Notes: generated from the letters alone by a model not told the origin. A DNA stretch of 64,000 nt from Acinetobacter gerneri DSM 14967 = CIP 107464 = MTCC 9824 (GCF_000368565.1 NZ_KB849544.1:1-64000), one strand, 5' to 3'. Shown: positions 1 to 8,759, numbered from the stretch's first letter. Numbers and translations are program-made.

Positions 1-83
1 TCCCTTCCCGAACTCAGAAGTGAAACCTCTTCGCGCTGATGGTAGTGTGGGGTTACCCATGTGAGAGTAAGTCATCGCCAGCT
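1..83 (+). rRNA. rrf: 5S ribosomal RNA, 3' part
   Basis: The first 83 bases match the conserved body and 3' end of gamma-proteobacterial 5S rRNA, including the CCCGAACTCAGAAGTGAAAC stretch and the closing GTCATCGCCAGCT that pairs with the missing 5' end. The 5' third lies outside the window, so this is the end of an rRNA operon reading into it. A strong terminator follows at once. Confidence 0.95.
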
Positions 84-93
84 CATTATTCTA

Positions 94-129
94 AAATCCC
101 TCAATCATATGATTGGGGGATTTTTTTTG
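94..129 (+). terminator. rRNA operon terminator
   Basis: An inverted repeat (AATCCCTCAATCAT against ATGATTGGGGGATT, one G-T wobble) is followed by a run of eight T. It starts about 10 bases after the 5S 3' end and would end the rRNA operon transcript. Confidence 0.9.
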
Positions 130-349
130 CCGGAAAATAATGATTATATTTTTTTGTAAATAATGTGATTCATATTATCTTTATTTTAAAACATGCTTGT
201 ATTAGCCTGAAGCGTTACTAATTTTTTGATTAAATCAGTGAAATAATTTAAATTTGGAAAAGCTCTTGTTATTATTAAAAATTATCAAGAGTACTATTTT
301 TTATAAATTTTATAATGAATATTTTAAAAACTTAAAGGGGTAATAAATA

Positions 350-685
350 ATGAATAAATATCGTATGTTTTATATGGACTATATTACAGAACAAGAGTCT
401 CCAACTGATAAGCCCATCGAAGCTACTTTAGATGTGATTATTAGAAAAATGGAAGCCATTTTACGGCATCCAGAGAACTTTATTGGCATAATTGATAAAG
501 ATGAAAACACATTGCAATTTATGGTTGAATCCAATGGGAAAATTTGCATAGACCTTCCTATTGAAAAGTTAAAAGGCTCTTATAGTAAATATGATGGTTT
601 GGAAGCTTGTTTAGCAATGGTGGAAAAGCTAGATGGGATTATAAATATAGATGATATTTCAGATCTTGAGTTTAACTATTGGTAG
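350..685 (+). CDS. hypothetical protein, 111 aa
   Basis: A start codon preceded by AAAGGGG opens an acidic 111-residue protein with no signal peptide, membrane segment or motif that I recognise. The composition (many D/E, a DISDLEF tail) and size recall small cytosolic immunity-type proteins, but nothing next to it looks like a toxin, so that remains a guess. It stands alone between the rRNA terminator and a gene on the opposite strand, in AT-rich sequence. The ribosome-binding site supports its being real. Confidence 0.6.
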   Translation: MNKYRMFYMDYITEQESPTDKPIEATLDVIIRKMEAILRHPENFIGIIDKDENTLQFMVESNGKICIDLPIEKLKGSYSKYDGLEACLAMVEKLDGIINIDDISDLEFNYW

Positions 686-822
686 ATTTTAATAACTTAA
701 ACAAAATTTATTTTAGGGTGGTAATTTAAATATCAAATTTTGTTCATAGTGGGTGCATCAGATTATAGATGCACCTCTTCGCTCAATAATATCTACAGAA
801 ATATTGTCGTTTTTAAGAATCA

Positions 823-1461
823 TTAAAGAGCATGTTTTAGATCTTTCTCGTGGCTTTTTACTTGCTTCGCGTATTTTTTACCTTGATGGCGCATTTTCCA
901 ACTATTATTATAATTTGTCGGTCCAACATTGTAATAGGCTAGCGCTTTTTTCCAGCTACCTGCAGAGCGATTGTAAGATGCAATAATATATGTACCACAA
1001 TTTATATTAATATTTTCATCAAATAGATCACCTGGGCAGGTCTGTTGCCAGTAATTTGGCATAACCTGCGTCAGTCCTATTGCACCAGCTGGCGAAACTG
1101 CGTAATTTCTATAACTTGATTCTTGTCGAATAATGGCTGAAATAAGCAATGGATCAACAGAATATTTATCAGCACTTTGTATAATCATCGGGGAAATTCG
1201 GTTAGCGGTTGTAGGATCGACCGAATATGCTTTTTGAATACCTGATGAAAGTTTTGCAGCTCGCTTTTGGACAGATCCTCCGCCAAGCGAAGAGCATCCA
1301 CTGATGGCAATAATGAGAGTAATGACTAAGGTCGAAGGAAGTAAATAGTGATTATTTTTTGATGAAATAAAATTCTTGGGAGCTAAATAAGTAAACAAGT
1401 CAGAAACCAATATGGACAATATATTGAAATTGATAGTAATTTTTATAAAAAATTCAGTCAA
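823..1461 (-). CDS. lytic transglycosylase, SLT family, probable lipoprotein
   Basis: This is a family 1 lytic transglycosylase that would cleave peptidoglycan glycan strands in the periplasm. The catalytic Glu lies in AIIRQESSYR, followed by SPAGAIGLTQVMP and later ALAYYNVGP, the usual SLT motifs. A hydrophobic stretch ending in IAISGC is a lipobox, so the mature protein is probably anchored to the outer membrane through Cys. The longest frame begins at a TTG (1461) and carries about 35 extra residues before the signal sequence. No ATG is available and no good ribosome-binding site is visible, so the true start is uncertain and may lie nearer 1400. Confidence 0.85.
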   Translation of the reverse strand: MTEFFIKITINFNILSILVSDLFTYLAPKNFISSKNNHYLLPSTLVITLIIAISGCSSLGGGSVQKRAAKLSSGIQKAYSVDPTTANRISPMIIQSADKYSVDPLLISAIIRQESSYRNYAVSPAGAIGLTQVMPNYWQQTCPGDLFDENININCGTYIIASYNRSAGSWKKALAYYNVGPTNYNNSWKMRHQGKKYAKQVKSHEKDLKHAL

Positions 1462-1576
1462 GTGACTAAGGTTATAGATTGAATAAGATATTGTTAATAT
1501 TTATTTAAATCAAAGCAATTTGAGATCTTTTAGCGATATATAGTATAGATCTTCATTTAGAATCTGGAAAATAACA

Positions 1577-1984
1577 ATGAAATGGGTTGTAGTAGAAAGT
1601 TATTCTTTGGTATACGAAGCACAAATAGCAAAATCATTATTAATTTCACAAGGAATTGATGCACAAATAGAAAATGAGCACACAATTAATATGGATTGGT
1701 TTTATTCAAATGCACTTGGTGGTGTAAAAATTCTCGTGCCTGAAGATTGTGTTGAAGATGCAAAATTGATTTTAGAACAAGATTATTCTGAGGAAGTGGA
1801 TGAAAAATTTTCGCTGGAAAAAGAAGTATGTCCATCATGTGGAAGTACAAATATTATTCCTTATACCGAAGGGAAAAAAACAGCATTTACCTTTTTAATT
1901 GTCGTTGGAATACCCGTTGGAAAAGTTAGGCATGGCTTGAAATGCCAAGATTGTGGATATTTCTATGCACAATCTGGCCGTTAA
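1577..1984 (+). CDS. DUF2007 domain protein with C-terminal zinc ribbon
   Basis: The N-terminal ~75 residues fit the DUF2007 'putative signal transducing protein' fold, with VVVESYSLVYEAQIAKSLL and a VLVPE-like strand (ILVPEDC). The C-terminus has two CxxC pairs (CPSCG and CQDCG) that would bind one zinc. The cellular role of this family is not established. Its 3' end meets the 3' end of the minus-strand CdsA-like gene two bases away, so the two are convergent with no room for a dedicated terminator. Confidence 0.8.
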   Translation: MKWVVVESYSLVYEAQIAKSLLISQGIDAQIENEHTINMDWFYSNALGGVKILVPEDCVEDAKLILEQDYSEEVDEKFSLEKEVCPSCGSTNIIPYTEGKKTAFTFLIVVGIPVGKVRHGLKCQDCGYFYAQSGR

Positions 1985-1986
1985 AA

Positions 1987-2931
1987 TTAACTCCACCAAT
2001 AACGTAATATATGAAAGAAAATTGGTGCTGAAAAGCAAATTGAATCGATGCGATCTAACATACCGCCATGCCCATGAATGAGTTGCCCCCAATCCTTGAC
2101 ACCTCGATCCCTTTTGATAGCAGACATTACTAAACCACCAAAAAAGCCAAAAATACAGACGGTCAATCCGATAACAATAGCTTGCAGATATGTAAATGGG
2201 GTGAGCCATTTCATTGCTACACCTAAAGCAGTGGCTAAAATAATACCTCCAACCAAACCTTCTATCGTTTTTGATGGCGATAAAACTGGTGCAACTTTAT
2301 GTTTTCCAAGCAATTTTCCACACACGTATTGTAAAACATCAGATGCTTGTACAACCATGATTAGCCATAAAGCGAGCCAAATGGGCTGACCTTGAAAAGT
2401 TGGTAATTTTAGGTTTAATAGTGCAGGTACATGTGAGATACAGAATACACAGACCATAAGTCCCCATTGGATTTTTGAACTACGCTCCAAAAAATGTGTG
2501 GTATCTTCTTGTTTTAAACTCGCAATAGGGATTAAAAGGAATACATATAACGGGATAAATATAGAATAAAGTCCATACCAATCTGTGTAAACTAAGTAAT
2601 ATTGATAGGGAATAACAAAGTAAAAGGCAATTAATAAAGGGAAATAGTCACCTCGTCGCGTGGGTAATAAGCTAATAAATTCCCGTAGAGCAAAAAAAGA
2701 AATTATTCCAAATAAAACAATGAAATAGACCTTCCCTAAAATAATAGAAGTCCCTAAAACAATAAGCATGATCCACCATGCATTGATTCGGGCATTCAAA
2801 TTATCTATGACAGATGATGGTCGATCACCTGATTTTTTCTTTAAAATAAAACCAATCGTTGAGGCAAATATTAAAATAACAGCAAATATTGCAAATAAAA
2901 CATAGGTTTGTTGAATATTATTTAAGTTCAT
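1987..2931 (-). CDS. CdsA-like phosphatidate cytidylyltransferase (YnbB type)
   Basis: A polytopic inner-membrane protein of 314 aa with about eight hydrophobic segments and the CdsA signature near the C-terminus (SPSKTIEGLVGG, then KDWGQLIHGHGGMLDRIDS). The family makes CDP-diacylglycerol from CTP and phosphatidate. It is the last gene of a minus-strand operon whose other members match the E. coli ynb locus, so it is more likely a YnbB-type paralogue than the essential cdsA. Its ATG overlaps the stop of the upstream acyltransferase gene by 4 bases (ATGA), indicating translational coupling. Confidence 0.85.
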   Translation of the reverse strand: MNLNNIQQTYVLFAIFAVILIFASTIGFILKKKSGDRPSSVIDNLNARINAWWIMLIVLGTSIILGKVYFIVLFGIISFFALREFISLLPTRRGDYFPLLIAFYFVIPYQYYLVYTDWYGLYSIFIPLYVFLLIPIASLKQEDTTHFLERSSKIQWGLMVCVFCISHVPALLNLKLPTFQGQPIWLALWLIMVVQASDVLQYVCGKLLGKHKVAPVLSPSKTIEGLVGGIILATALGVAMKWLTPFTYLQAIVIGLTVCIFGFFGGLVMSAIKRDRGVKDWGQLIHGHGGMLDRIDSICFSAPIFFHILRYWWS

Positions 2932-3620
2932 TGATATTCAACCTCTTTAAGTTTAATCAGTTGTTGTTTTGCATAATCCAAAAAACTGGCTTTATCTAAT
3001 TCTTCATGTTGTTCCAATGGACAACCAAAAATAACAGTAGAAAGTAGCGGTAAGGGGATGAATGCGCCCTTAGGCATTACACGTTTCAGATTTGAAATCC
3101 AAACAGGGACAATTTCTACATTTGGGAACTGTGTTTTTAAATGAAAAAGACCGCTTTTAAAATCCAATAATTCAATGTCATCACTTAAATTCCGTGTACC
3201 TTCAGGAAAGAAAATAATTGAATAACCTTGTTCTAAAGCATCTTTAATGGGTTGTAAGGGATCACTATTATTTTCTCGATTTCGTAAAATCGTCACGCCT
3301 TGGAAGGTATCTTGAATTAGAAAACGCCTAAATCCATCTTTAAGCCAATAATCCGAAGCAGCTACAGGCTTGGTTTTTCGTCGAATTTCTTTTGGAAGGG
3401 AAGACCAAAGCAATATAAAATCGATGTGACTATTATGATTTGCATAATAAATACGCTGCGTTTGTATGGGTTCACAACCATACCAAAGACTACGCGCACC
3501 AGTGAGCAGTCGAGCACTGCGTCGAGTTAAAAAGGCTATAAATCGTGCAATTGAATGATTTATAAGTTTTTTTTCATTTACCTGAACATCATGCTCATGT
3601 GTTGGTATAGGCTTATTCAT
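2928..3620 (-). CDS. PlsC-type 1-acyl-glycerol-3-phosphate acyltransferase
   Basis: The 230-residue protein has the acyltransferase HX4D box (NHNSHIDF) and the FPEGTRN box that binds the glycerol-phosphate acceptor. It would acylate lysophosphatidate or a related lysolipid at the inner membrane. It lies between a small membrane protein and the CdsA-like gene and overlaps the latter by 4 bases. Making phosphatidate just before the step that activates it to CDP-diacylglycerol fits a dedicated lipid route. The exact acceptor cannot be read from the sequence. Confidence 0.85.
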   Translation of the reverse strand: MNKPIPTHEHDVQVNEKKLINHSIARFIAFLTRRSARLLTGARSLWYGCEPIQTQRIYYANHNSHIDFILLWSSLPKEIRRKTKPVAASDYWLKDGFRRFLIQDTFQGVTILRNRENNSDPLQPIKDALEQGYSIIFFPEGTRNLSDDIELLDFKSGLFHLKTQFPNVEIVPVWISNLKRVMPKGAFIPLPLLSTVIFGCPLEQHEELDKASFLDYAKQQLIKLKEVEYQ

Positions 3621-3634
3621 CAGTAAACCTTCAT

Positions 3635-4087
3635 TTATTGTGTTAGTAATTTAAATAATAGAACTATTAAAACAAGATATTGTAATATAAGCAAAATAAT
3701 TTGTATTTTTAATAAAAATAGACAACCTTTAAAGCGTATTTCCCAGTTTCTACCAATTTTATCTTTTGCTATGAGTTTAAAATAGCCTAAGCTCTTGTCA
3801 AACTTTTCAGTGATTTGTAAAAGTTGCTCTACATTTTCATTATCCTTTTCATCTAATTGGTCAGCTAAAATAATTAACAGATCAGCATCAAATTTAACTC
3901 GGAATGAAAGGTAATGATGAACAAAAATTAAAGTAAAATTCACCAATAAAAGTAGATATAAATCAAGTTGATGCCATCCTTTTAACAATATACTGAGAGT
4001 AGATAGCGCAAAGGCAATATATCCAGCATATAAAAATGTAGTGGTATTGGATAATAATTTTGAAAGTACATAGAAGTTCATTTTCAT
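3635..4087 (-). CDS. hypothetical membrane protein, 150 aa
   Basis: I do not recognise a family. Two adjacent hydrophobic segments (about residues 15-60) and one at the C-terminus (about 120-147) flank a charged cytosolic-looking stretch rich in D/E/K around residues 75-100. Its ATG overlaps the stop of the phosphatase-fusion gene (ATGA at 4084-4087), so it is translated as part of the operon. E. coli ynbABCD, as I recall it, has no equivalent, which makes this the least explained member. Confidence 0.75.
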   Translation of the reverse strand: MKMNFYVLSKLLSNTTTFLYAGYIAFALSTLSILLKGWHQLDLYLLLLVNFTLIFVHHYLSFRVKFDADLLIILADQLDEKDNENVEQLLQITEKFDKSLGYFKLIAKDKIGRNWEIRFKGCLFLLKIQIILLILQYLVLIVLLFKLLTQ

Positions 4088-5439
4088 GGTGATAATCCTA
4101 TGATTTTCAAACGATATGTTGCTAAATTTTGAATTTGTACTTCTGATAATTTAACCCAAGGACGTTTATTTTGAATGATTTCTACTGCAAGTTGAGCATT
4201 TTCTGCATAACCATTTTTGATTAACCATGCACATAGCACTGCAGAACTACGCGAATAGCCAAGTGCACAATTGACTAATAATTTTCCCATTTTTAAGTGT
4301 GCTATTTCTTGAAATAAATCATCTAAAAGTTCAACTGATTTTTCAAGCTGATTTGGCTGTAGAGGGATGAGGTCCAAACTTAAATATTGTTGATAAAAAG
4401 CTAAGGAGCTAATTGGCAATTCAGCGATACAGTCGAATATAGCGTGATAATGAGTCGTAACTTGTGATGTGGGAATACGCCCAATGAAAATTGTTATATT
4501 ATTTACTTGAATAATCTCGCTATCTTCAGGATGTTTATATGTCCAGATTCGGCTATTGATCCAAGCCAAGATAAAATAAGGTAAAAATATAATTTGTGCA
4601 GCTGTAGTCATTTTCCCATTGATTTGCTTTTGAAAAAAATGAGGCCTGACCGTGATATAAGCCAAAGCAACAAAAAATAAGCTTATCGCTGGGTAAAGTA
4701 ACCACAAAAAATATGATTTTAAATATACAGCGATAGAGATCAGAATAAGTGCAGCAAACGAATAAAAGAAAGCAACTTTAAAATGTTTTGCGGTTAATTT
4801 TTGCGTGTTCTCTTTTGATAATGGCGATTTGACTGAAATAGGAAATAACCATAAACAAAATGCACCAACGATGATGCCTGTTGGAATGTCAATAAAGTGA
4901 TGTTGCCAGGTCGTTAGAACTGAAATGGCGATTAAAATCGACCAAAAATCTACAAGATATTTCCATTTATGATTCACATGATTTCTATAAAAATTCCAGA
5001 GAATAATTAATAAAACAATGTGTAAAGAAGGTGCTTGATTAAATGGTTTATCAAAACCCATAAGCACATCGAACCATAGACCAAAGAAGCCATCAAGTTG
5101 AGGGCGATCAAAACTAAATTTTAAAGGAAATAAAACAAAACAAGTAATCGAGATAACTTGTGCTAAAAATAGTCTAAGCATATGTTGTTTTAGTTCAAAA
5201 CGATTAACACAGAGCAAAAGTGATAAACCATAAAATAAATCAATGGACCAATAGGGAACGATTGTCCAAGGAAGAAGTGGTATATTTTTTTCCCAATGGA
5301 AGACTATGCTTTTGACATCGCTCAGATGAGCAGCATATTGGTTGGCAAAACCGTAAGTTAAAAAGAAAAATGGAGCGAGGAATATTAAGGCTAATATTCC
5401 CCATTTCCATGTACCTGGTTGTTTAGTCAGGTGATCCAT
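4084..5439 (-). CDS. ynbD: PAP2 - dual-specificity phosphatase fusion (YnbD type)
   Basis: The N-terminal half (about residues 1-210) is a multi-pass PAP2/inositolphosphotransferase-like membrane domain. The C-terminal ~150 residues form a dual-specificity (tyrosine-phosphatase-like) domain with a CX5R loop in NCALGYSRSSA. The usual His before the nucleophilic Cys is Asn here. E. coli YnbD has the same two-part design. The frame can be extended to a TTG at 5451, but the ATG at 5439 has a GGAA seven bases ahead and gives a normal N-terminus before the first membrane segment. Probable substrate: a phospholipid or lipid-linked phosphate; unproven. Confidence 0.8.
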   Translation of the reverse strand: MDHLTKQPGTWKWGILALIFLAPFFFLTYGFANQYAAHLSDVKSIVFHWEKNIPLLPWTIVPYWSIDLFYGLSLLLCVNRFELKQHMLRLFLAQVISITCFVLFPLKFSFDRPQLDGFFGLWFDVLMGFDKPFNQAPSLHIVLLIILWNFYRNHVNHKWKYLVDFWSILIAISVLTTWQHHFIDIPTGIIVGAFCLWLFPISVKSPLSKENTQKLTAKHFKVAFFYSFAALILISIAVYLKSYFLWLLYPAISLFFVALAYITVRPHFFQKQINGKMTTAAQIIFLPYFILAWINSRIWTYKHPEDSEIIQVNNITIFIGRIPTSQVTTHYHAIFDCIAELPISSLAFYQQYLSLDLIPLQPNQLEKSVELLDDLFQEIAHLKMGKLLVNCALGYSRSSAVLCAWLIKNGYAENAQLAVEIIQNKRPWVKLSEVQIQNLATYRLKIIGLSP

Positions 5440-5454
5440 ATTATGTTCCAATGA

Positions 5455-7203
5455 TTATAATTTTTGAGCAACAGAAATGGTAAAAATACCGAAATCATCT
5501 ATGCATTGATCTATCTTTTTAAAGCCTGCCTGCTCAACTAACATATCCATTTCAGCTTGTGAACGTAAACGCATAACCCATGCATTGCCTTGGCGGTGCG
5601 ATGTCAGTGCACGGGCTATAAATTCTTGTTGCGGATGCCAAACTTGCCCTGTATAGATCAAATAACCATCTTTTAGCATCGCTTTGTTTAAGCCTTCTAG
5701 AGACTGCTGCAAAAGATCATTTTCACTGAATAATTCATACAATCCAGACACGACAGCGAGCGTTGCTTTTGGTTTAATTGCTGCTAAAGAGGCTGTGTCG
5801 AAAGCATCGCCTTGCACAAATTCTGCAAGTGATTCTAGGTTTCGATCTAGTATTAGGCGTTTTCCGGCTTCTACATTTATTTCACTATAATCACGCAATA
5901 ATATCGAATCTGGTTTTTTGGAAAAATCTGCAACAGCATCTAAAATATAGCGCCCATGACCAGAGGCAATATCTAGGATACGGACTGGCTTACGATTTTG
6001 GACTAAAATATCAGCGTACTTTTTAAGTAATAATTCAATATTTTCTTTTCGTACACGTATGCCACGCCAACCGATAGCATTTAAATATTGTTTGTCGATC
6101 ATTTTGCCTAAAAAATTAGGACTTTCTGACTCATTTCGATAGACAAAATCAAGAGTACTACCTGAATCATACCCAGTTTCTTCACCGATTTTGAGTCCAC
6201 GAGAAAAGTGACTGCCAATTTTTAAATTCTTTTTCGTGAATTGCCAAAATAAATCTTTAAAAGAGTTTTTAGGTAAAGGTGAACTATATTCTTCAGCAAT
6301 TGCGCAACTTTGACCAATTTTATCGGCATGAATTAAATCTGGTGCTTGATAAGGTAAGTCGAAACATTGCTGAATAAAACGTCGTATTTTATTAATTGCT
6401 ATTTCACGATTTATTTCACCTAAAGTATCGTGATAGAAACCTTCTAAGTTATGAAATTCTTTCAAAGGATGCGGCAGTTTTGCATAAAACTCTTTTTGCG
6501 GTTTTTGAAATACCACAAAATCAGACCCTGATGAGAGAATTTGAGTTGGAACATGGATATTTTCTGCATCATTTACGATTCGATTTGAAGCTTCATCAAG
6601 TCCCAATAGCATTCTGACTGATATCGCACGTGCGATAAGCGGATCTTCATCATAAGCTTTAGCACGCTCTAAATCATGCGTAAGCATTTTCGATTTTACA
6701 TAACTATTGATAAAGAAATTGCCACGAACTTTACTGAGTATTTTCAAGCTTGGAATGGCTAAAGGGATATATAGTTTGATGCTAAAAGCAGGTGAAGCGA
6801 GACACAATGCCCGAATCTTAGGTGCATAATCATGTACCCAAGTCGCCGCTAAAACAGCACCTACACTTTGCCCAATTACTGCTATATTCTCAGGATTAAT
6901 ATCATAGTTTTCTTGAATATGATTTACAAAATATTGGATATCTTTCACACAAGCAGAAAAACTAGGCGCATCACCACGATCACCTGGAGAGTGTCCATGC
7001 CCACGAGCATCCCAAGCAAAAAAATCAAAATCAGGCAATTTGAGCTCATTAACCAAGTGTGCCATTCTGCCAGAATGTTCATGACCACGATGGAATAAAA
7101 GGATTGCTTTTTTGGGGGTATCAGACTCGTGTGTAGCTTGCCAATGCTGATAAAAAATTTCAGTTTGATCGAAGGTTGTAAATCTATTTTGTGTATTATT
7201 CAT
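5455..7203 (-). CDS. ynbC: alpha/beta hydrolase - methyltransferase fusion (YnbC type)
   Basis: Residues ~1-290 are a serine alpha/beta hydrolase of the monoacylglycerol-lipase type: GxSxG nucleophile elbow in IGQSVGAV, an Asp in SSGSDFVVF and the catalytic His in EGFYHDTLG. Residues ~330-582 are a class I SAM-dependent methyltransferase with motif I in ILDIASGHGRYILDA. The 582-residue length agrees with E. coli YnbC (about 585). The gene lies 27 bases after the CDP-alcohol phosphotransferase gene and 15 before the phosphatase fusion. A natural guess is deacylation and methylation of a polar lipid made by the same operon, but no substrate is known. Confidence 0.82.
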   Translation of the reverse strand: MNNTQNRFTTFDQTEIFYQHWQATHESDTPKKAILLFHRGHEHSGRMAHLVNELKLPDFDFFAWDARGHGHSPGDRGDAPSFSACVKDIQYFVNHIQENYDINPENIAVIGQSVGAVLAATWVHDYAPKIRALCLASPAFSIKLYIPLAIPSLKILSKVRGNFFINSYVKSKMLTHDLERAKAYDEDPLIARAISVRMLLGLDEASNRIVNDAENIHVPTQILSSGSDFVVFQKPQKEFYAKLPHPLKEFHNLEGFYHDTLGEINREIAINKIRRFIQQCFDLPYQAPDLIHADKIGQSCAIAEEYSSPLPKNSFKDLFWQFTKKNLKIGSHFSRGLKIGEETGYDSGSTLDFVYRNESESPNFLGKMIDKQYLNAIGWRGIRVRKENIELLLKKYADILVQNRKPVRILDIASGHGRYILDAVADFSKKPDSILLRDYSEINVEAGKRLILDRNLESLAEFVQGDAFDTASLAAIKPKATLAVVSGLYELFSENDLLQQSLEGLNKAMLKDGYLIYTGQVWHPQQEFIARALTSHRQGNAWVMRLRSQAEMDMLVEQAGFKKIDQCIDDFGIFTISVAQKL

Positions 7204-7230
7204 TTGATTTCATCTCTTTCAATATAATAA

Positions 7231-7857
7231 TTAATCAATGCTATTTTTAATACGATTGTAAATAGTGATGCATAAAAGCAGGCCAATAACCAATAAAACT
7301 GCATTTGTGATATAAAAAAGGAATTCAGTACGATCAGAAAATAATGGAAAAATCACGATAATGATTGCAAGGGAACTAAAGCAAAACGCACGATCACTTT
7401 TGCCCATTGGCCCATCATATCGTCGATCTTGACCGATAAGCGGTGCCATTACACCAGTATATTCACTCAAAATAGCAAGGAATATTACGAAAAGTAAAAG
7501 AGCGGGCTGGATAAAAGTGAAGGTGATGAAGCAGATATAGAGAAAAGTGTCTGAAATGATGTCACATAATTCGTTATAAAATGCTCCTATCTTAGTTTGT
7601 TGTTTAAACTCACGTGCCAACATGCCATCGATGGCATTAAAAGCCATGCGAACTAACATCCATAGTGGGAAAACTAATAGTAAGATATTAACTTTATGAT
7701 TTTTAAAATAAAAATATAGGAATATGCTCAATGCAACCGAGATTAACATTGCCAGCAAAGTCACTTGATTTGCTGTTATCCCCATTTGATAAAGCCTACG
7801 AACGATTGGGCGCAAGACGTTCTGAAATGCTGGTTTTAATTGGTAAATAGATGGCAT
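7231..7857 (-). CDS. ynbA: CDP-alcohol phosphatidyltransferase (YnbA type)
   Basis: A 208-residue protein with about six membrane segments and the CDP-alcohol phosphotransferase signature in IDGMLAREFKQQTKIGAF and the following NELCD. The canonical pattern is DxxDGxxARx8GxxxDxxxD. Here the first and third Asp positions are Asn (NAID, GAFYN), so the metal-binding set is altered. It is the first gene of the six-gene operon, about 130 bases downstream of the PAP2 gene. The family swaps CMP on CDP-diacylglycerol for an alcohol such as glycerol phosphate, serine or inositol phosphate; which alcohol is used here is unknown. Confidence 0.82.
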   Translation of the reverse strand: MPSIYQLKPAFQNVLRPIVRRLYQMGITANQVTLLAMLISVALSIFLYFYFKNHKVNILLLVFPLWMLVRMAFNAIDGMLAREFKQQTKIGAFYNELCDIISDTFLYICFITFTFIQPALLLFVIFLAILSEYTGVMAPLIGQDRRYDGPMGKSDRAFCFSSLAIIIVIFPLFSDRTEFLFYITNAVLLVIGLLLCITIYNRIKNSID

Positions 7858-7923
7858 TGTTATTGTTTAAAAAATAATTTAGCTTTAATTTTAATCATAA
7901 CTTTGTTTTTAACTCAAGCATTC

Positions 7924-7940
7924 AAAATAGCCTAAGCAAA
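7924..7940 (+). repeat. 17-bp direct repeat, copy 1
   Basis: AAAATAGCCTAAGCAAA occurs here, 67 bases upstream of the ynbA-type start, and again in the same orientation at 8743-8759. An exact 17-mer twice in 0.8 kb of intergenic DNA around one gene suggests a shared regulatory site or a small duplication. Confidence 0.5.
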
Positions 7941-7993
7941 AAAAAGAGAACTATAAAGTCCTCTTAATCCAATAAATTTATTTAATATTTAGC

Positions 7994-8596
7994 TTATCTA
8001 ATCCAACCTTTTTCAATAAAATTTGCAAATAACTTATAATATATAGACAAAGCAAAATTAATGAAAATTACACCATATTTATCCCATAATTTCTGAACAA
8101 AAAATCCAGTAAACATCGCAACAATCAAGCCACCTAAAATATCAAAAGGGAAGTGTACCCCTAAGTAAACTCTTGACCAGCCGACTTCAACTGCTAGAAA
8201 AAAGAAAAATAAACCGATTTGCTTTTCTTTTGCAAATAGATAAGCAAATGCGATAGAGCTGAATATGAGCATATGATCACTTGGAAACGATGAATCTGCA
8301 GCATGCCAAATCAGTGTTCTCCCTTCATCAATCATAAATGGTCGAGGATGCGGATATACCATTGAAATAGTAAAGCCAATCGCTAAAGCAATTGCTGTAG
8401 TTATAACGGCTTTAAGTGCCAATTCCTTATTATGTCGATTGCCCAAAAACCATGACAAGACCAAAAAAATAAGCATGATATATAAAGTATCATTGGCAAT
8501 AAATTTCGCAAAATAAACCATTAATGAACTGGCATCTATCGGTGCGTTAAGGTGATCGAACAAATTAATATTGAATGCTTCTAAAGACATTTTCAT
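7994..8596 (-). CDS. PAP2 family phosphatase, undecaprenyl-diphosphatase-like
   Basis: A polytopic membrane protein of about 200 aa with the three PAP2 phosphatase motifs: PHPRPF, PSDH and SRVYLGVHFPFD. The size and topology are those of BcrC/YbjG-type undecaprenyl-pyrophosphate phosphatases, which recycle the lipid carrier for cell-wall and surface polymers. A TTG at 8602 would add two residues; the ATG at 8596 is the more likely start. It lies upstream of, and on the same strand as, the ynb-like operon, with a 137-base gap. A role in the same lipid route is possible but not required. Confidence 0.85.
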   Translation of the reverse strand: MKMSLEAFNINLFDHLNAPIDASSLMVYFAKFIANDTLYIMLIFLVLSWFLGNRHNKELALKAVITTAIALAIGFTISMVYPHPRPFMIDEGRTLIWHAADSSFPSDHMLIFSSIAFAYLFAKEKQIGLFFFFLAVEVGWSRVYLGVHFPFDILGGLIVAMFTGFFVQKLWDKYGVIFINFALSIYYKLFANFIEKGWIR

Positions 8597-8742
8597 ATCC
8601 AAAAAACAGGATTTAAATGAAAAGTAATATATTTGTCATATTACTCAAGAGGGATGAATTATAGGAATTAAATCTTGAAATTTATAGGTTAATACGCAGA
8701 TAAATGTTAGGAATTGTTAAAGTTAAAGATTGTAATTTGTAT

Positions 8743-8759
8743 AAAATAGCCTAAGCAAA
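8743..8759 (+). repeat. 17-bp direct repeat, copy 2
   Basis: Second exact copy of AAAATAGCCTAAGCAAA, in the divergent spacer between the PAP2 gene (start 8596) and the ybaK-type gene (start 8822). See the copy at 7924. Confidence 0.5.

Noticed and set aside
753..986. Plus-strand frame opposite the lytic transglycosylase gene
   Set aside because: It overlaps the catalytic half of a recognised gene on the other strand and its product resembles nothing.
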